In this document: positions 1-9,368 of the stretch, piece by piece
Layout: each line of letters starts with the position of its first letter
Position numbering within the stretch: the first letter of the stretch is position 1
From: Roseiconus lacunae
GTDB lineage: Bacteria > Planctomycetota > Planctomycetia > Pirellulales > Pirellulaceae
Assembly: GCF_008312935.1 (NCBI RefSeq)
Contig: NZ_VSZO01000001.1
Coordinates: 1,488,001-1,552,000 of the forward strand
Reading direction: 5' to 3'
Length of the DNA: 64,000 nucleotides
Notes under the pieces: model-generated
Databases searched by the model: none
What the model was told of the DNA's origin: nothing
The model's input: only the letters and a program-made list of their open reading frames with translations
Translations under genes and position numbers: made by a program

Positions 1-280
1 TTGGCTGCGTCTTTCGGTCGCTTCGCCAATCAGCCCGGTCGGACGATGTTCCATGAAGACGCCGCTGCTGGTCTTGTTGCGATGTTGACCACCCGGACCA
101 CTTCGCCGTTGAGTCCGCAATTGGCAATCCTTTGCCAGAAGATCGACATCAAGCACGGCAGGGTGCGGGGCGGACACCAGCCGGCAAGCTTGACGGCTGG
201 ATCGATCGGGAATTGACGCATTGGAATCGCGTTTCATGATGGCATTCTGCTCGACGAAAGAGCGTTCGTGCGATTAATCG

Positions 281-604
281 CTACAGTTCTTCGACAGCAT
301 TCTTGATCGTTTGTACTAGATGCGCTCGGATGTAGTACTGCCGGTTGTGCGTATCGATCTCGATTCCTAGTTCCTTTGCGATACGAATAGCCAAGTCAAC
401 ATCTTTGACGCCATGATACTGGTTGACTACTCCGTCATCGGTGTAAATGGTTTCCATATCGTTGTCAAAGCCAGACTCTAGGGCGTCGGCGAACTCGGTG
501 ATCCAAGCTTCGGGGACTCGACGTTGCCGGCAGTGATCGACGCTCCAGATTTCATCTCCGGTGCATTCGGCAAGCAACGCTAAAAGATGGTGTCGAGCGA
601 TCAT
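281..604 (-). CDS. hypothetical protein, 107 aa
   Basis: I do not recognise a family. The protein is acidic and soluble-looking, with no signal peptide or membrane segment. The middle part (roughly residues 45-90) alternates short polar helices and strands (MEIYTDDG-like, then DLAIRIAKELGIEI). Its ATG overlaps the stop of the upstream pterin dehydratase gene by 4 nt (ATGA at 601-604), so translation is probably coupled and the two genes form an operon. That overlap is the main reason to believe the frame is real. Role unknown. Confidence 0.6.
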   Translation of the reverse strand: MIARHHLLALLAECTGDEIWSVDHCRQRRVPEAWITEFADALESGFDNDMETIYTDDGVVNQYHGVKDVDLAIRIAKELGIEIDTHNRQYYIRAHLVQTIKNAVEEL

Positions 605-963
605 GAGTCGGTGGGGGCGATGATGCGGTCGATTTGCGCTGCCAAGATGAAATCGTTTTCACTGAGCCCACCGATCGCGTGCGTGGTCAGAACGATCTTC
701 AGGTGTCGATAGCCGGTCAAGTGAAGATCGGGGTGGTGTTGTTCACGTTCGGCAACTTCGGTGATTCGGTTGATCATTTCAATCGCCCGCACGAACGACT
801 TGCAATTCACTTTGCGATAGATCAGCGTTGCGTTCTGATCGAGTTCCCAAGACGTCACCGCTTGCCGGTACTCGTTCGCTTGCTCTGGCGTCAGTTGATC
901 CACGCCGCCTTCACAGGGAACGCATTTTTGGGCGGCAAGCTTATCGGCGGTGATTGGATGCAT
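601..963 (-). CDS. 4a-hydroxytetrahydrobiopterin (pterin-4a-carbinolamine) dehydratase
   Basis: This enzyme dehydrates 4a-hydroxytetrahydropterin formed by aromatic amino acid hydroxylases, allowing pterin recycling. The signature E72-x3-H76-H77-P78 followed by Y and then H95 and D104 is complete, and the 120-aa length is normal for this single-domain family. I chose the ATG at 963 rather than the longer frame up to 1020 because family members start near the MHPITADKLAAQKC segment and a GGAAAG ribosome-binding site lies about 8 nt upstream. No hydroxylase gene is visible nearby. The downstream gene overlaps by 4 nt. Confidence 0.93.
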   Translation of the reverse strand: MHPITADKLAAQKCVPCEGGVDQLTPEQANEYRQAVTSWELDQNATLIYRKVNCKSFVRAIEMINRITEVAEREQHHPDLHLTGYRHLKIVLTTHAIGGLSENDFILAAQIDRIIAPTDS

Positions 964-1042
964 TGTTGTCTTTCCGTGAACCCATGGATTCGTCTCGTCA
1001 GTCGCCGAGTGTTTGATCACGGTTCCCGACGTTGATTCGGTT

Positions 1043-1939
1043 TTATTCGGAGTGAACGGTCAGGCGTTGCGTCGTTCGGTCGCAATTCGATGCTGTTCCG
1101 TGAAGCCAACGTAAGAGCGTTTCGAACACGTCGCCGGCATCGACATCGTGCAGCAGGTCGTGTAAGCCGTTTGGCCATGCGATCGAACGAACATTCGCTC
1201 CCGCTCGCATTGCAAAGTGTCGGCAAGCAGCACGGTCGATCAGCTCGTCTCGTTCACCGTACAAGATCAACGTCGGCGTGTCGACTTCCGAGGCGTGGTC
1301 CAAAGCGAACCGACCTTGGGCGATCAACTGGGTCGCGTTGTAAAGCGAAATGACGGAATGTTGATAGGGGTCCGCCGCGACTTGTTGTGCGATCGAAGCG
1401 TCGGCGGTTAACGAGGCGACGTTTGGCGGTTTGCGAAGCCGAACCCAAGGCAGCATGTATCCTGTCGCCCACGCCGCAAATAGGTTGGGGCGGTCAAGGT
1501 GTTGAGGAGGCATCAGCATCGGAGCGACGAGCATCATGCCCGTCAGTGGTGATTGATCAAAGTGGTCGAACTCTTGGCGGCGAAGGGCGTAGTTGACCGC
1601 CAAATTGCCTCCCATGCTGTGACCGAGTAGGAATTGGTTGGAAGACGGAAATCGTTCGCCGATTTGTTTTCGAATCGAAGCGACTAATGCTAGCGACCGG
1701 TCAAAGGAATGTACGCTCCCACGTCGTCCCGATGATCGGCCATGCCCCGGTAAATCGACGGCGGCGACGGCGATGCCGTGATCAAGAAAGCGTTTCGCGC
1801 AGTCGTGGAACCGGCCACCGTGATCGCCCAGGCCATGGACAATTATCACGGTCACTTCAGGATCGAAACCCGTCGTCCACAGATGACAGTGGAGATCGGC
1901 GTGATTCGGCAATTTCAGCGTTTCAACACTCATCGACAT
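1043..1939 (-). CDS. alpha/beta hydrolase, monoacylglycerol lipase / lysophospholipase-like
   Basis: A 298-aa serine hydrolase of the Hydrolase_4 (monoglyceride lipase/PldB) type. The oxyanion motif HGLGDHGGR is at residues 35-43 and the nucleophile elbow GHSMGG puts Ser108 as nucleophile. Asp231 in LYGERDELID and His260 in GLHDLLHD complete a credible triad. There is no signal peptide, so it is probably cytoplasmic. Substrate is inferred only from the family (a lipid ester). It is divergent from the fxsA gene at 2104. Confidence 0.88.
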   Translation of the reverse strand: MSMSVETLKLPNHADLHCHLWTTGFDPEVTVIIVHGLGDHGGRFHDCAKRFLDHGIAVAAVDLPGHGRSSGRRGSVHSFDRSLALVASIRKQIGERFPSSNQFLLGHSMGGNLAVNYALRRQEFDHFDQSPLTGMMLVAPMLMPPQHLDRPNLFAAWATGYMLPWVRLRKPPNVASLTADASIAQQVAADPYQHSVISLYNATQLIAQGRFALDHASEVDTPTLILYGERDELIDRAACRHFAMRAGANVRSIAWPNGLHDLLHDVDAGDVFETLLRWLHGTASNCDRTTQRLTVHSE

Positions 1940-2103
1940 GCTGGTAAAGGCGGCAAATCGGTGGATTTCGGGCCGTTAGGAAGTAAACGGCACAAAATTC
2001 GCGTATTTCCAAGTGGCGGCAACGGGCTCTTGTCAGGATGGCACCCAGGGGTAATCCGATGCCTCGCCCTACTCTCCAGGGACACCTGTTTCGAGGGACA
2101 ATC

Positions 2104-2559
2104 ATGCTATTCAGGCTACTTTTACTCTTTATCTTCGTTCCACTGGTAGAGCTGTATTTGCTTTTACAGCTCGCCGACGCTACCAGCGCGGGGGCGACGT
2201 TCCTAATCGTCATCGCCACCGGGGTTTTGGGGTCATACCTGGCGAAGCGTGAGGGGTTGATGGCATGGCAGAAATTTCATGCGGCCCTGGGTGAAGGGCG
2301 TGTCCCCAGCCGTGAAATCCAAGACGGGTTGATGATCGTGTTCGCGGCGGCGCTCTTGTTGACGCCCGGGCTGATCACGGACGCCGTCGGATTTTTACTG
2401 CTCGTTCCTGTGGGACGCGATTTGCTGCGGAAGACTGTGCTGGCAAGGTATTTTTCAGGGTTTAAGAACGTCCAGATTCGCGGCAGTTTTTTTGAAGGCC
2501 AATCGCGACAGACGTTTGACGATTCGAATACGATCGATGGAAAGGTCACACGCCGTTAA
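2104..2559 (+). CDS. fxsA: FxsA family membrane protein
   Basis: A 151-aa small membrane protein. The N-terminus has two adjacent hydrophobic segments (about residues 2-20 and 27-47) with the FVPLVELYLLLQ segment typical of FxsA. A further hydrophobic stretch (about 75-105) contains LLLTPGLITDAVGFLLL, the best conserved block of the family. In E. coli, FxsA overproduction relieves F-exclusion of phage T7; its normal role is not established. The ATG at 2104 is preferred because the hydrophobic helix begins directly there; the frame is open upstream to 2038. Confidence 0.92.
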   Translation: MLFRLLLLFIFVPLVELYLLLQLADATSAGATFLIVIATGVLGSYLAKREGLMAWQKFHAALGEGRVPSREIQDGLMIVFAAALLLTPGLITDAVGFLLLVPVGRDLLRKTVLARYFSGFKNVQIRGSFFEGQSRQTFDDSNTIDGKVTRR

Positions 2560-2565
2560 TGCCGT

Positions 2566-3933
2566 TTAGTCCTGCGTTTTCGGTTGGATCAAGCGTTTTC
2601 GCAGGCGTGCCTGTTCGACTTGCTCCGCCCACCGCGAAATCTCCTGGTCCATCCGCCGAGCACGTTCGGGGTATTGTTCGGCAACATCGACTGACTCGTT
2701 GCCATCGCTTTCGAGGTGGAATAGCCTTGCCGGCTGCTTCGAATCCGGTGGATTGACCGATCGAGTCACAAAGGGGCGAACCAGTTTCCACGGTCCTTCT
2801 CGGACCGCTGCGTTGTGTGTGTAGTTCGGCTCACCGCGGTTCCATTGCCAATGGTAACGGCTTGTCTTGCGGCTTTTCCCCTGCAGCACATCAAGAAAAC
2901 TTTGGCCGTCAAGCTTTGGGGCGCCAGGCGTTTGCTGCGCGATGCCACAGATTTCGCTGATGGTCGGAAACAAGTCAATGAATTGCACGACGTCCTCAGC
3001 GGTTCGCGGTTGGAATTTGCCGGGCCACCGTACCATCATCGGTACCCTGATTCCGCCTTCGTACACTTCGTACTTCATTCCTCGAACATTTGGGTTGAAT
3101 CTCGCACCGGTCACCGGATCAGGCCCGTTGTCACTGGCGAAGATCACAACTGTGTTGTCCGCAATACTTAGGTCATCGAGTGTCTGCAGTAGCTCGCCGA
3201 TACCACGATCCATGATTTCGATCATCGCATAAATCGTCGCGGTGTTTTCATTGAGTCCCTTCGCAACGTAACGCTGCACGACTTCCTCGGGCGCCTGCAG
3301 CGGCCGATGTGGGGCATAGTGCGCTAGGTGCAAAAAGAAAGGCTGTTCGTGGTGCCGCCGGACAAACTCGATCGCTCTGTTTGACAGGTCATCCGTTAGG
3401 TAGCCGTCGTCAACCTCCAGGTGACGCTCTCCAAGGATCAAACGGTATTTGAAGTAGCCGTTCCCTTTGGCGCCGACAAAGCCTTCGAATTCATCGAAGC
3501 CATGGTTCGTCGGACCAAATCCGTCCCCGATTCCGCAGTGCCACTTTCCGATCAAACCTGTTTTGTAGCCTGCGTCACGCAGATGTTCGGCGATCGTTCG
3601 CTCGTCGTGCCGCAGGCGGGTTAACTTCGGATAGTCGTATTGGTTCAGCGTGACCACGCCGGTGCGGTGCGGATAGCGGCCGGTCAGCATCGCCGCCCGA
3701 GCGGGGGCGCACACGCAGGACGCACTGTACGCATTCGTAAAATTAATACTCTCGCCCGCTAAGCGGTCCAAGGTAGGCGTTCGGCTAGCACCGCCATTGA
3801 GCGACGCCAAATCGCCGCGTGTCATATCGTCGGCCAAGATCAGAATCACGTTGGGCTTTTGCGGGTTCTGCGAATAAGCCGCTGATGACAGCAATGCGGA
3901 CAGTAGGGCGAGGGATCGGGCAAAGTACTTCAT
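2566..3933 (-). CDS. secreted sulfatase (arylsulfatase-type)
   Basis: A 455-aa type I sulfatase that should hydrolyse sulfate esters outside the cytoplasm. A signal peptide covers about residues 1-21. The metal-binding aspartates are in VILILADDM (residues 29-37). The formylglycine site is C75-A-P-A-R79; the third position is Ala instead of the usual Ser, which the maturation enzyme generally tolerates. Further blocks are GRYPHRTG, IGKWHCG, HLAHYAPHRP and FASDNGP. The start at 3933 is chosen because MKYFARSLALL begins a normal signal peptide; the frame continues upstream to 4017. The stop lies 6 nt from the convergent fxsA stop. Substrate unknown. Confidence 0.93.
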   Translation of the reverse strand: MKYFARSLALLSALLSSAAYSQNPQKPNVILILADDMTRGDLASLNGGASRTPTLDRLAGESINFTNAYSASCVCAPARAAMLTGRYPHRTGVVTLNQYDYPKLTRLRHDERTIAEHLRDAGYKTGLIGKWHCGIGDGFGPTNHGFDEFEGFVGAKGNGYFKYRLILGERHLEVDDGYLTDDLSNRAIEFVRRHHEQPFFLHLAHYAPHRPLQAPEEVVQRYVAKGLNENTATIYAMIEIMDRGIGELLQTLDDLSIADNTVVIFASDNGPDPVTGARFNPNVRGMKYEVYEGGIRVPMMVRWPGKFQPRTAEDVVQFIDLFPTISEICGIAQQTPGAPKLDGQSFLDVLQGKSRKTSRYHWQWNRGEPNYTHNAAVREGPWKLVRPFVTRSVNPPDSKQPARLFHLESDGNESVDVAEQYPERARRMDQEISRWAEQVEQARLRKRLIQPKTQD

Positions 3934-4232
3934 CAATTTGATAAATCCTGAGATAAACCAGCCCAAAAACCAATGCTTTGGTGCCAACCTTAAACACGAG
4001 TCTTTGGGTTTAAGCATCTGGATAACACCCTCCGGGAAGCGTCATGCTCGTCCAAACATACATTCGGGATGAATCACCAGTTTACAACGTTTCAATTCAC
4101 GCTGTTTAAGAAGCGTCTGACGTCGAAGAATAGAAGTCTCATCGGGATTCCCGCTGGAGACAAACCCACAGAAGACGAAGACGCGACCTCAGCACAACAA
4201 CTTTCCGACGACAACGGACCCCCGATTACGCC

Positions 4233-5207
4233 ATGAGCCGATCAGAATCCGATGGGATCGAAATGCCAGACCTTGAGCAACTACGGCCCTATGCCGTTTG
4301 GATCGTTCTTGCGCTGGTACTCGTCTTCCTTTTAATGACCAGTTTCTACACCGTCCAAGCCGAATCCCAAGGCGTTGTCTTACGATTCGGACGCTTCATC
4401 AAAACGGTTGATCCGGGCCTGCGATTTAAGCTGCCTCTGGGGATCGACCAAGTGGAGATCGTTCCCGTTCGCCGCCAGCTGAAACAGGAATTTGGGTTCG
4501 GGACGGTTGGGGCCAGCAACCCGACGCAATATTCCGACGAACAGAAAGAAGAACGCAACATGGTCACCGGTGACTTGAACACCGCCTCGGTCGAGTGGGT
4601 GATCCAGTATCGGATTCAAGAGCCACAGCTTTATCTGTTCAAAGTCCGCGAGCCCGGCCGGACACTCCGCGACCTTTCTGAATCGGTGATGCGGACCGTC
4701 GTCGGTGACCGAACGGTCGACGAAGTGATCACGATCGGCCGACAAGAAATCGAAGTCGAAGCATTGACGGAGCTACAAGAATTGGTCAATCGATACGAAT
4801 TGGGGCTCGGCATCGACCAGGTGCAGCTCAAAAACGTTAACCCGCCTGGACCTGTTCAGCCCTCGTTCAACGAGGTCAACCAAGCCCAGCAAGAACGTGA
4901 GCAAATGATCAACGAAGCCAACGGGGAATACAACAAGGTTGTCCCCCGTGCCCGAGGTGAAGCCGAACAAAAGGTCCAGGCCGCCGAAGGCTATGCGACC
5001 AAACGGGTGAATGAAGCCGAGGGTGACGTCGCGCGATTCAACGCCGTCTTGACCGAGTACCTGAAAGCCCCCGAAGTCACCAAGCAACGTCTTTACATCG
5101 AAACGATGCGGCAGGTTGTGCCGTCGCTCGGCAAAAAAATCATCCTTGACGATGGTGCCAAACAAGTGCTTCCCTTACTGCCACTGACCGGAGGATCGGT
5201 TCAATGA
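4233..5207 (+). CDS. hflK: HflK, SPFH-domain membrane protein
   Basis: A 324-aa partner of HflC in the SPFH complex that surrounds and modulates the FtsH protease in other bacteria. A single N-terminal membrane helix covers about residues 20-42, followed by the SPFH/Band-7 domain starting at ESQGVVLRFGRF. A charged coiled-coil region rich in Glu, Ala and Gln (about residues 215-275, AQQEREQMINEANGEYNK) follows, as in HflK. It is shorter than E. coli HflK and lacks the long Gly-rich N-terminal tail. Its stop overlaps the hflC ATG by 4 nt. No ftsH gene is in the window. Confidence 0.95.
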   Translation: MSRSESDGIEMPDLEQLRPYAVWIVLALVLVFLLMTSFYTVQAESQGVVLRFGRFIKTVDPGLRFKLPLGIDQVEIVPVRRQLKQEFGFGTVGASNPTQYSDEQKEERNMVTGDLNTASVEWVIQYRIQEPQLYLFKVREPGRTLRDLSESVMRTVVGDRTVDEVITIGRQEIEVEALTELQELVNRYELGLGIDQVQLKNVNPPGPVQPSFNEVNQAQQEREQMINEANGEYNKVVPRARGEAEQKVQAAEGYATKRVNEAEGDVARFNAVLTEYLKAPEVTKQRLYIETMRQVVPSLGKKIILDDGAKQVLPLLPLTGGSVQ

Positions 5208-6166
5208 AACAGGTCCCGATTACCCTAGCGATTGTTTTTCTAATCGCGGCATCCTTCATCACGTATTCATGCGCTTACACGGTTGATGAAACCGAGCAGG
5301 TGATCCTGACGCAGTTTGGCAAGCCGGTTGGCGATCCGATTGTCGATAGCGGCCTGCATTTCAAACTGCCGTTCATTCAGGAAGCGACCTTCGTCGAAAA
5401 ACGCATCCTCGAATGGGACGGGCGGCCCAACGAGATGCCGACCAAGGACAAGACCTATATCGTCGTTGACACTTTTGGCCGCTGGCGGATCAACGATGCC
5501 AAGCAATTCTTCCTGCGACTTCGTGACGAACGCAGCGCCCAATCGCGACTCGATGACATCCTGGGTAGCGAAACACGAAATGCGATCGCCAAGCACGAAC
5601 TGATTGAACTCGTTCGCACCACCAAGGATCGCGAACCGATTCAAGACGCCGTGATCATCGAAGGTCCCGGCACCGCGGGAACGCTGTACCCGATTTCGAA
5701 AGGCCGAGCCAAAATCGAAGAAGAGATCTTTGCCAAGTCGGCCGAAAAGCTGGCGGACTTCGGCATCGAATTGCTCGACGTTCGATTCAAGCGGATCAAC
5801 TACAACGAGAACGTTCAGCAGCGGATCTACACGCGGATGATCAGCGAACGCAAACAGATCGCCGAACGATTCCGCAGCGAAGGTGCCGGCGAAGCGGCAA
5901 AGATCATCGGACGCAAAGAACGCGACCTACTGGAGATCGAATCGGAAGCTTACAAAAAGGTGCAGGAGATTCGCGGGGCTGCGGATGCCAAGGCAACGGA
6001 GATTTACGCCGCCGCCTATAACCAGAGCGAGGAAGCCGTCAGCTTTTACGCGTTCATCAAGACGATGGAAACCTACGAGGAGATGCTCGGTGGCGACAGC
6101 ACGCTGGTGTTGACCACCGACAGCGACATCTTCAAGTTTCTCAAGAACATCGACCAAAACGAGTGA
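5204..6166 (+). CDS. hflC: HflC, SPFH-domain membrane protein
   Basis: A 320-aa second subunit of the HflKC complex. An N-terminal hydrophobic helix (about residues 5-22) is followed by VDETEQVILTQFGKPV, the start of the SPFH domain, then an extended helical region with ISERKQIAERFRSEG and GEAAKIIGRKERD blocks characteristic of HflC. It overlaps hflK by ATGA, so the two are translationally coupled. A strong inverted repeat lies 47 nt after the stop. Confidence 0.95.
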   Translation: MKQVPITLAIVFLIAASFITYSCAYTVDETEQVILTQFGKPVGDPIVDSGLHFKLPFIQEATFVEKRILEWDGRPNEMPTKDKTYIVVDTFGRWRINDAKQFFLRLRDERSAQSRLDDILGSETRNAIAKHELIELVRTTKDREPIQDAVIIEGPGTAGTLYPISKGRAKIEEEIFAKSAEKLADFGIELLDVRFKRINYNENVQQRIYTRMISERKQIAERFRSEGAGEAAKIIGRKERDLLEIESEAYKKVQEIRGAADAKATEIYAAAYNQSEEAVSFYAFIKTMETYEEMLGGDSTLVLTTDSDIFKFLKNIDQNE

Positions 6167-6212
6167 TCGTGGTGCAGCAACTAGGCTGCCAAGCAACCTC
6201 TCGACGAAAAAG

Positions 6213-6244
6213 AATCCCTCGCCTGCGATCGCAAGCGAGGGATT
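6213..6244. terminator. 32-nt inverted repeat after hflC, likely bidirectional terminator
   Basis: Two 16-nt arms (6213-6228 and 6229-6244) match as reverse complements at 15 of 16 positions, with outer arms AATCCCTCGC and GCGAGGGATT. It lies between the convergent hflKC and EF-G genes. There is no long T-tract (only TTTG), so termination is inferred from position and stem strength. Confidence 0.6.
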
Positions 6245-6249
6245 TGTCG

Positions 6250-6319
6250 TTGATCAAGGAAGCGGCACGCCCGCAATTCGGAGAATCGAGCGACAATATC
6301 GCTCAACTTTCCAAGTTGA
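6250..6319. repeat. intergenic double-hairpin repeat, copy 1
   Basis: About 70 bp that recur at 29258-29329. The core contains two adjacent inverted repeats: GAGCGACAATATCGCTC and TCAACTTTCCAAGTTGA. Both sit between convergent genes in this copy. The second copy keeps both stems, with a changed first loop (ATT G instead of AAT A). This looks like a dispersed REP-type palindromic element. Confidence 0.7.
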
Positions 6320-6355
6320 CGGCAGAGCTGCGGTCACACCCTAGGTGGAGGGCAA

Positions 6356-8437
6356 TTACTTGCCTTCCTTTTCCTTCCGCTTCTTCTCGATGATTTCTTC
6401 TTGGACGTTCGAAGGAACCTCACGGTAGGTTTCCAGTTCCATCGAGAACGTACCTTGGCCTTGGGTCATGCTTCGCAGGTCAGTCGCGTAACCGAAAGTT
6501 TCGGCCAGCGGAACTTCGGCGATGATGATGCTGTTGCCATCGACGATGTCGTTGCTGCTCATGATCCCTCGGCGGCGGATCACGTCACCGACGACCGTCC
6601 CTTGGAAATCTTCGGGGCACTCGATTTCGATTTTCATAATCGGCTCAAGCAACTTCGGGCCGGCCTGCTTGAAGTACTCACGGAAGCAACCTTGGGCGGC
6701 GGTGTAAAACGCCTTCTCCGAGGAGTCAACTTCGTGGAACGAACCATCATTCAGGTCGATCCGAGTTCCCACCACGGGGTATTCCGCGAGCGGGCCTTTG
6801 CCGAGGATGTCGCGGAAACCTTTTTCGATCGCAGGGATGTACTGCTTCGGAATCCGGCCACCGACGACGTGATCTTCGAACTCAAAGCTGTCTTCGCTCA
6901 CCGATTCCAGTGGGCTTAGCTTACCGACGATGTGAGCGTATTGACCGCTACCACCGGTTTGCTTCTTGTGCTTGTAGTTGAACTCGATGCTCTTGGTCGG
7001 GCTTTCGCGGTAGCTTACCTTCGGTGCACCGACTTCAATTTCGACGTCGTATTCACGTCGAATTCGTTCGATGTAAACCTCAAGGTGCAGCTCACCCATG
7101 CCGCTGATCAGGATTTCGTTGGTTTCCTCATCCGTCATCACGCGGAACGTCGGGTCTTCTTTTCGGAAACGCTGCAGTGCCTTGCCCATTTTGTCCCCGT
7201 CGCCACGGCTCTTCGGCGAGACGGCGATTTTGATCACGGGGTCTGGGACGAACATCGATTCCAAGGTGCACTGATCGCGGGTATCGCCATAGGTATCACC
7301 GCTGGCCGCATCGATTCCCATCACGGCAATGATGTCGCCGGCTTCCGCCTTGTCGATCTCTTCGCGCTTGTCGCTGTGCATCCGAACGATTCGGCTAAAG
7401 CGTTCGCTTCGTCCGGTACGTTGGTTGACGTAGGTACCGCCTTTTTCGATCGTTCCTTGGTAAATCCGCATGAACGTCAATTGACCGAAGGGATCATCGA
7501 CGATCTTGAAGCCCATACCGACGAAGGGAGCTTTCGGATCGGGCTTCAACTCGATCCGCTTCTCTTCATCCTGAGGGTCACGGCCGTGGATTTCGCGATC
7601 CAGGGGGCTCGGCAGGTACGAGTTGACCGCGTCAAGCAACGGTTGAACGCCTTTGTTTTTGAACGCCGTTCCCATGTAAACCGGAGTCGCTCCGCCAAGA
7701 ACCGCATCCCGAGTGACCTTGTAGATCATCTCCTTGGGGACTTCTTCTTCGCTGAGCAGCAACTCCATCATCTCGTCGTTGTACATCGACAACTGCTCGA
7801 GCATGTGCAGGCGTTGCGCTTCGCACTTTTCTTTCAGGTTCTCAGGGACTTCACCGACGTCGACGTTCTGGCCTTCGGTACCGGAGAATCGATACGATTT
7901 CATTTCGATCAGGTCGACGACGCCTTCAAAGTTTTCTTCGGCGCCGATCGGGTACTGCATCAAGAACGCTTCGGCACCCAATTTTTCGCGCAGTTGTTCG
8001 ACAACGCGGAACGGGTTCGCACCGGTTCGATCCATCTTGTTGATGAAAGCCAAGCGTGGCACTTGGTAACGTTTCATTTGGCGGTCGACGGTGATCGACT
8101 GGCTTTGCACGCCACCGACGCTACAGAGAACCAAGACGGCCCCGTCGAGAACACGAAGGCTGCGTTCCACTTCGACGGTAAAGTCGACGTGGCCTGGGGT
8201 GTCGATCAGGTTGATCGCGTTGCCCTTCCATTGCAGGCTCGTCGCGGCACTGGTGATCGTGATCCCACGCTCTTTTTCCAGTTCCATATGGTCCATGGTC
8301 GCGCCGTCGCCACCGCCACGAACGTCTTCGATCTTGTGGATTCGACCAGCGTAAAACAGAATCCGTTCGCTGAGGGTCGTTTTGCCCGAGTCAATGTGGG
8401 CACTGATCCCAATGTTTCTTACGTTCTCCAGTTTCAT
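6356..8437 (-). CDS. fusA: elongation factor G, spdEFG1 / mitochondrial EF-G1-like
   Basis: A 693-aa translational GTPase that moves tRNA-mRNA through the ribosome. The G1 loop is AHIDSGKTT (residues 13-21), followed by RGITI, DTPGHVDF and NKMD motifs; domains II-V follow at normal length. Ser in place of the Ala of common bacterial EF-G (AHIDAGKTT), the DGATMDHMELEKERGITI switch region and LDGAVLVLCSVGGVQSQ closely resemble mitochondrial EF-G1. This matches the spdEFG1 branch known from spirochaetes, planctomycetes and some delta-proteobacteria. It stands alone, without rpsL, rpsG or tuf. An AGGT ribosome-binding site precedes the ATG at 8437. Confidence 0.95.
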   Translation of the reverse strand: MKLENVRNIGISAHIDSGKTTLSERILFYAGRIHKIEDVRGGGDGATMDHMELEKERGITITSAATSLQWKGNAINLIDTPGHVDFTVEVERSLRVLDGAVLVLCSVGGVQSQSITVDRQMKRYQVPRLAFINKMDRTGANPFRVVEQLREKLGAEAFLMQYPIGAEENFEGVVDLIEMKSYRFSGTEGQNVDVGEVPENLKEKCEAQRLHMLEQLSMYNDEMMELLLSEEEVPKEMIYKVTRDAVLGGATPVYMGTAFKNKGVQPLLDAVNSYLPSPLDREIHGRDPQDEEKRIELKPDPKAPFVGMGFKIVDDPFGQLTFMRIYQGTIEKGGTYVNQRTGRSERFSRIVRMHSDKREEIDKAEAGDIIAVMGIDAASGDTYGDTRDQCTLESMFVPDPVIKIAVSPKSRGDGDKMGKALQRFRKEDPTFRVMTDEETNEILISGMGELHLEVYIERIRREYDVEIEVGAPKVSYRESPTKSIEFNYKHKKQTGGSGQYAHIVGKLSPLESVSEDSFEFEDHVVGGRIPKQYIPAIEKGFRDILGKGPLAEYPVVGTRIDLNDGSFHEVDSSEKAFYTAAQGCFREYFKQAGPKLLEPIMKIEIECPEDFQGTVVGDVIRRRGIMSSNDIVDGNSIIIAEVPLAETFGYATDLRSMTQGQGTFSMELETYREVPSNVQEEIIEKKRKEKEGK

Positions 8438-9368
8438 CTTTTTTTACCTAGCGTTGGCAACCGACCGAGAGATGGCACGGTGACGACCGCTGTCGTTTGG
8501 TCGGGGATTGAATGTTTCGTGATCTATCGAACTGCGATTGAATTGGCAGTCAGTGGGGTGGAAATGTTGGCGGGATGGACATGATGGCGATCCACCTTCG
8601 ATGCCTACACTCGCAAGTCTTGGGGAACCACCCGGGCTAAATTCCCGCTTCAAACGGTCGACTTGTCAATTGGTCGACACTGCAACCGTTCAACTCGCTA
8701 ACCGGTCAGCGGACGGGCCGAACCGGATGATCTCGGTTCGTCCCAAAACGCGATTCAATCGGGTCGAGGTACCTGTATCGGACACACTCGGATCAGATCA
8801 TGCCGGTATGGTTGGAAATTTTTGCGGAATATGGCAAAGGATTGGCCTATCGGGAAGGGCAAATTAGCCTCGTGACACGATTCGACCACAGGAATACCCC
8901 ACGATTGGATGGGCATTCCTGGCGTTTTGCTTCGTAGGATCACGATTTTCCTCTTGCCGGACTTTGATTCGGCCGACATACTCCTGCTCCCTTACAGTTT
9001 TTGTAGGCGAGTCGCTGAGCCGTGCCGGGGAAAGGTTCCCCGGTAAGCTCCAGTCTCATCGACCGTCGCCGCAGTTTTGACAAGCGGAAGAACTGACCTG
9101 GTAGGCCCTGCTTTCTCGGCAGCAGCCACAGGCAGTCATCAGCCCGGCAAGACATTGGGGAAGACTGGTTGCACGATGCAATCGCATCGAATTCGCTTCA
9201 CGCGAGCCACCCTGGTTAGACACGCACCAGTCCACACGGGTTCCCTCGATTGATCGGTTCACTCGGTCAATGGACGCCTCCCGCCCCATTTGCCTCGCAC
9301 ACTGATTTTTCTCTCCCTCGAATAACTGCGCCCGCGTCCGATCGCCATCAACCCGAGAGCTTTGCAAA
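8438..9368. other. 931-nt gene-free region between EF-G and rpsR
   Basis: I find no convincing protein-coding frame here. The region must hold the promoters of the divergent EF-G and rpsR genes. Two clean hairpins are visible: CAGGAAT(8889-8895)/ATTCCTG(8915-8921) with an inner CCC/GGG, and CCGGGGAA(9025-9032)/TTCCCCGG(9036-9043). They may belong to a leader or a structured RNA. No terminator T-tract was seen. Confidence 0.5.

Noticed and set aside
1-280. Short open frames on both strands at the window edge
   Set aside because: None has a start and ribosome-binding site or resembles a known protein; a gene cut by the window edge cannot be excluded.
4136-4161. Imperfect palindrome upstream of hflK (GTCTC to GGAGAC)
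   Set aside because: Several mismatches and no second copy or known operator type, so it is not listed as a regulatory site.
6932-8584. 550-codon open frame antisense to the EF-G gene
   Set aside because: It mirrors the codon structure of the strongly conserved EF-G on the other strand and has no recognisable protein character.
9070-9170. Possible small SRP RNA: the text GGCAGCAGCCACAGGCAG resembles the 3' side of SRP domain IV
   Set aside because: The GGAA tetraloop and the matching 5' strand with the symmetric loop are absent, so I do not call it.
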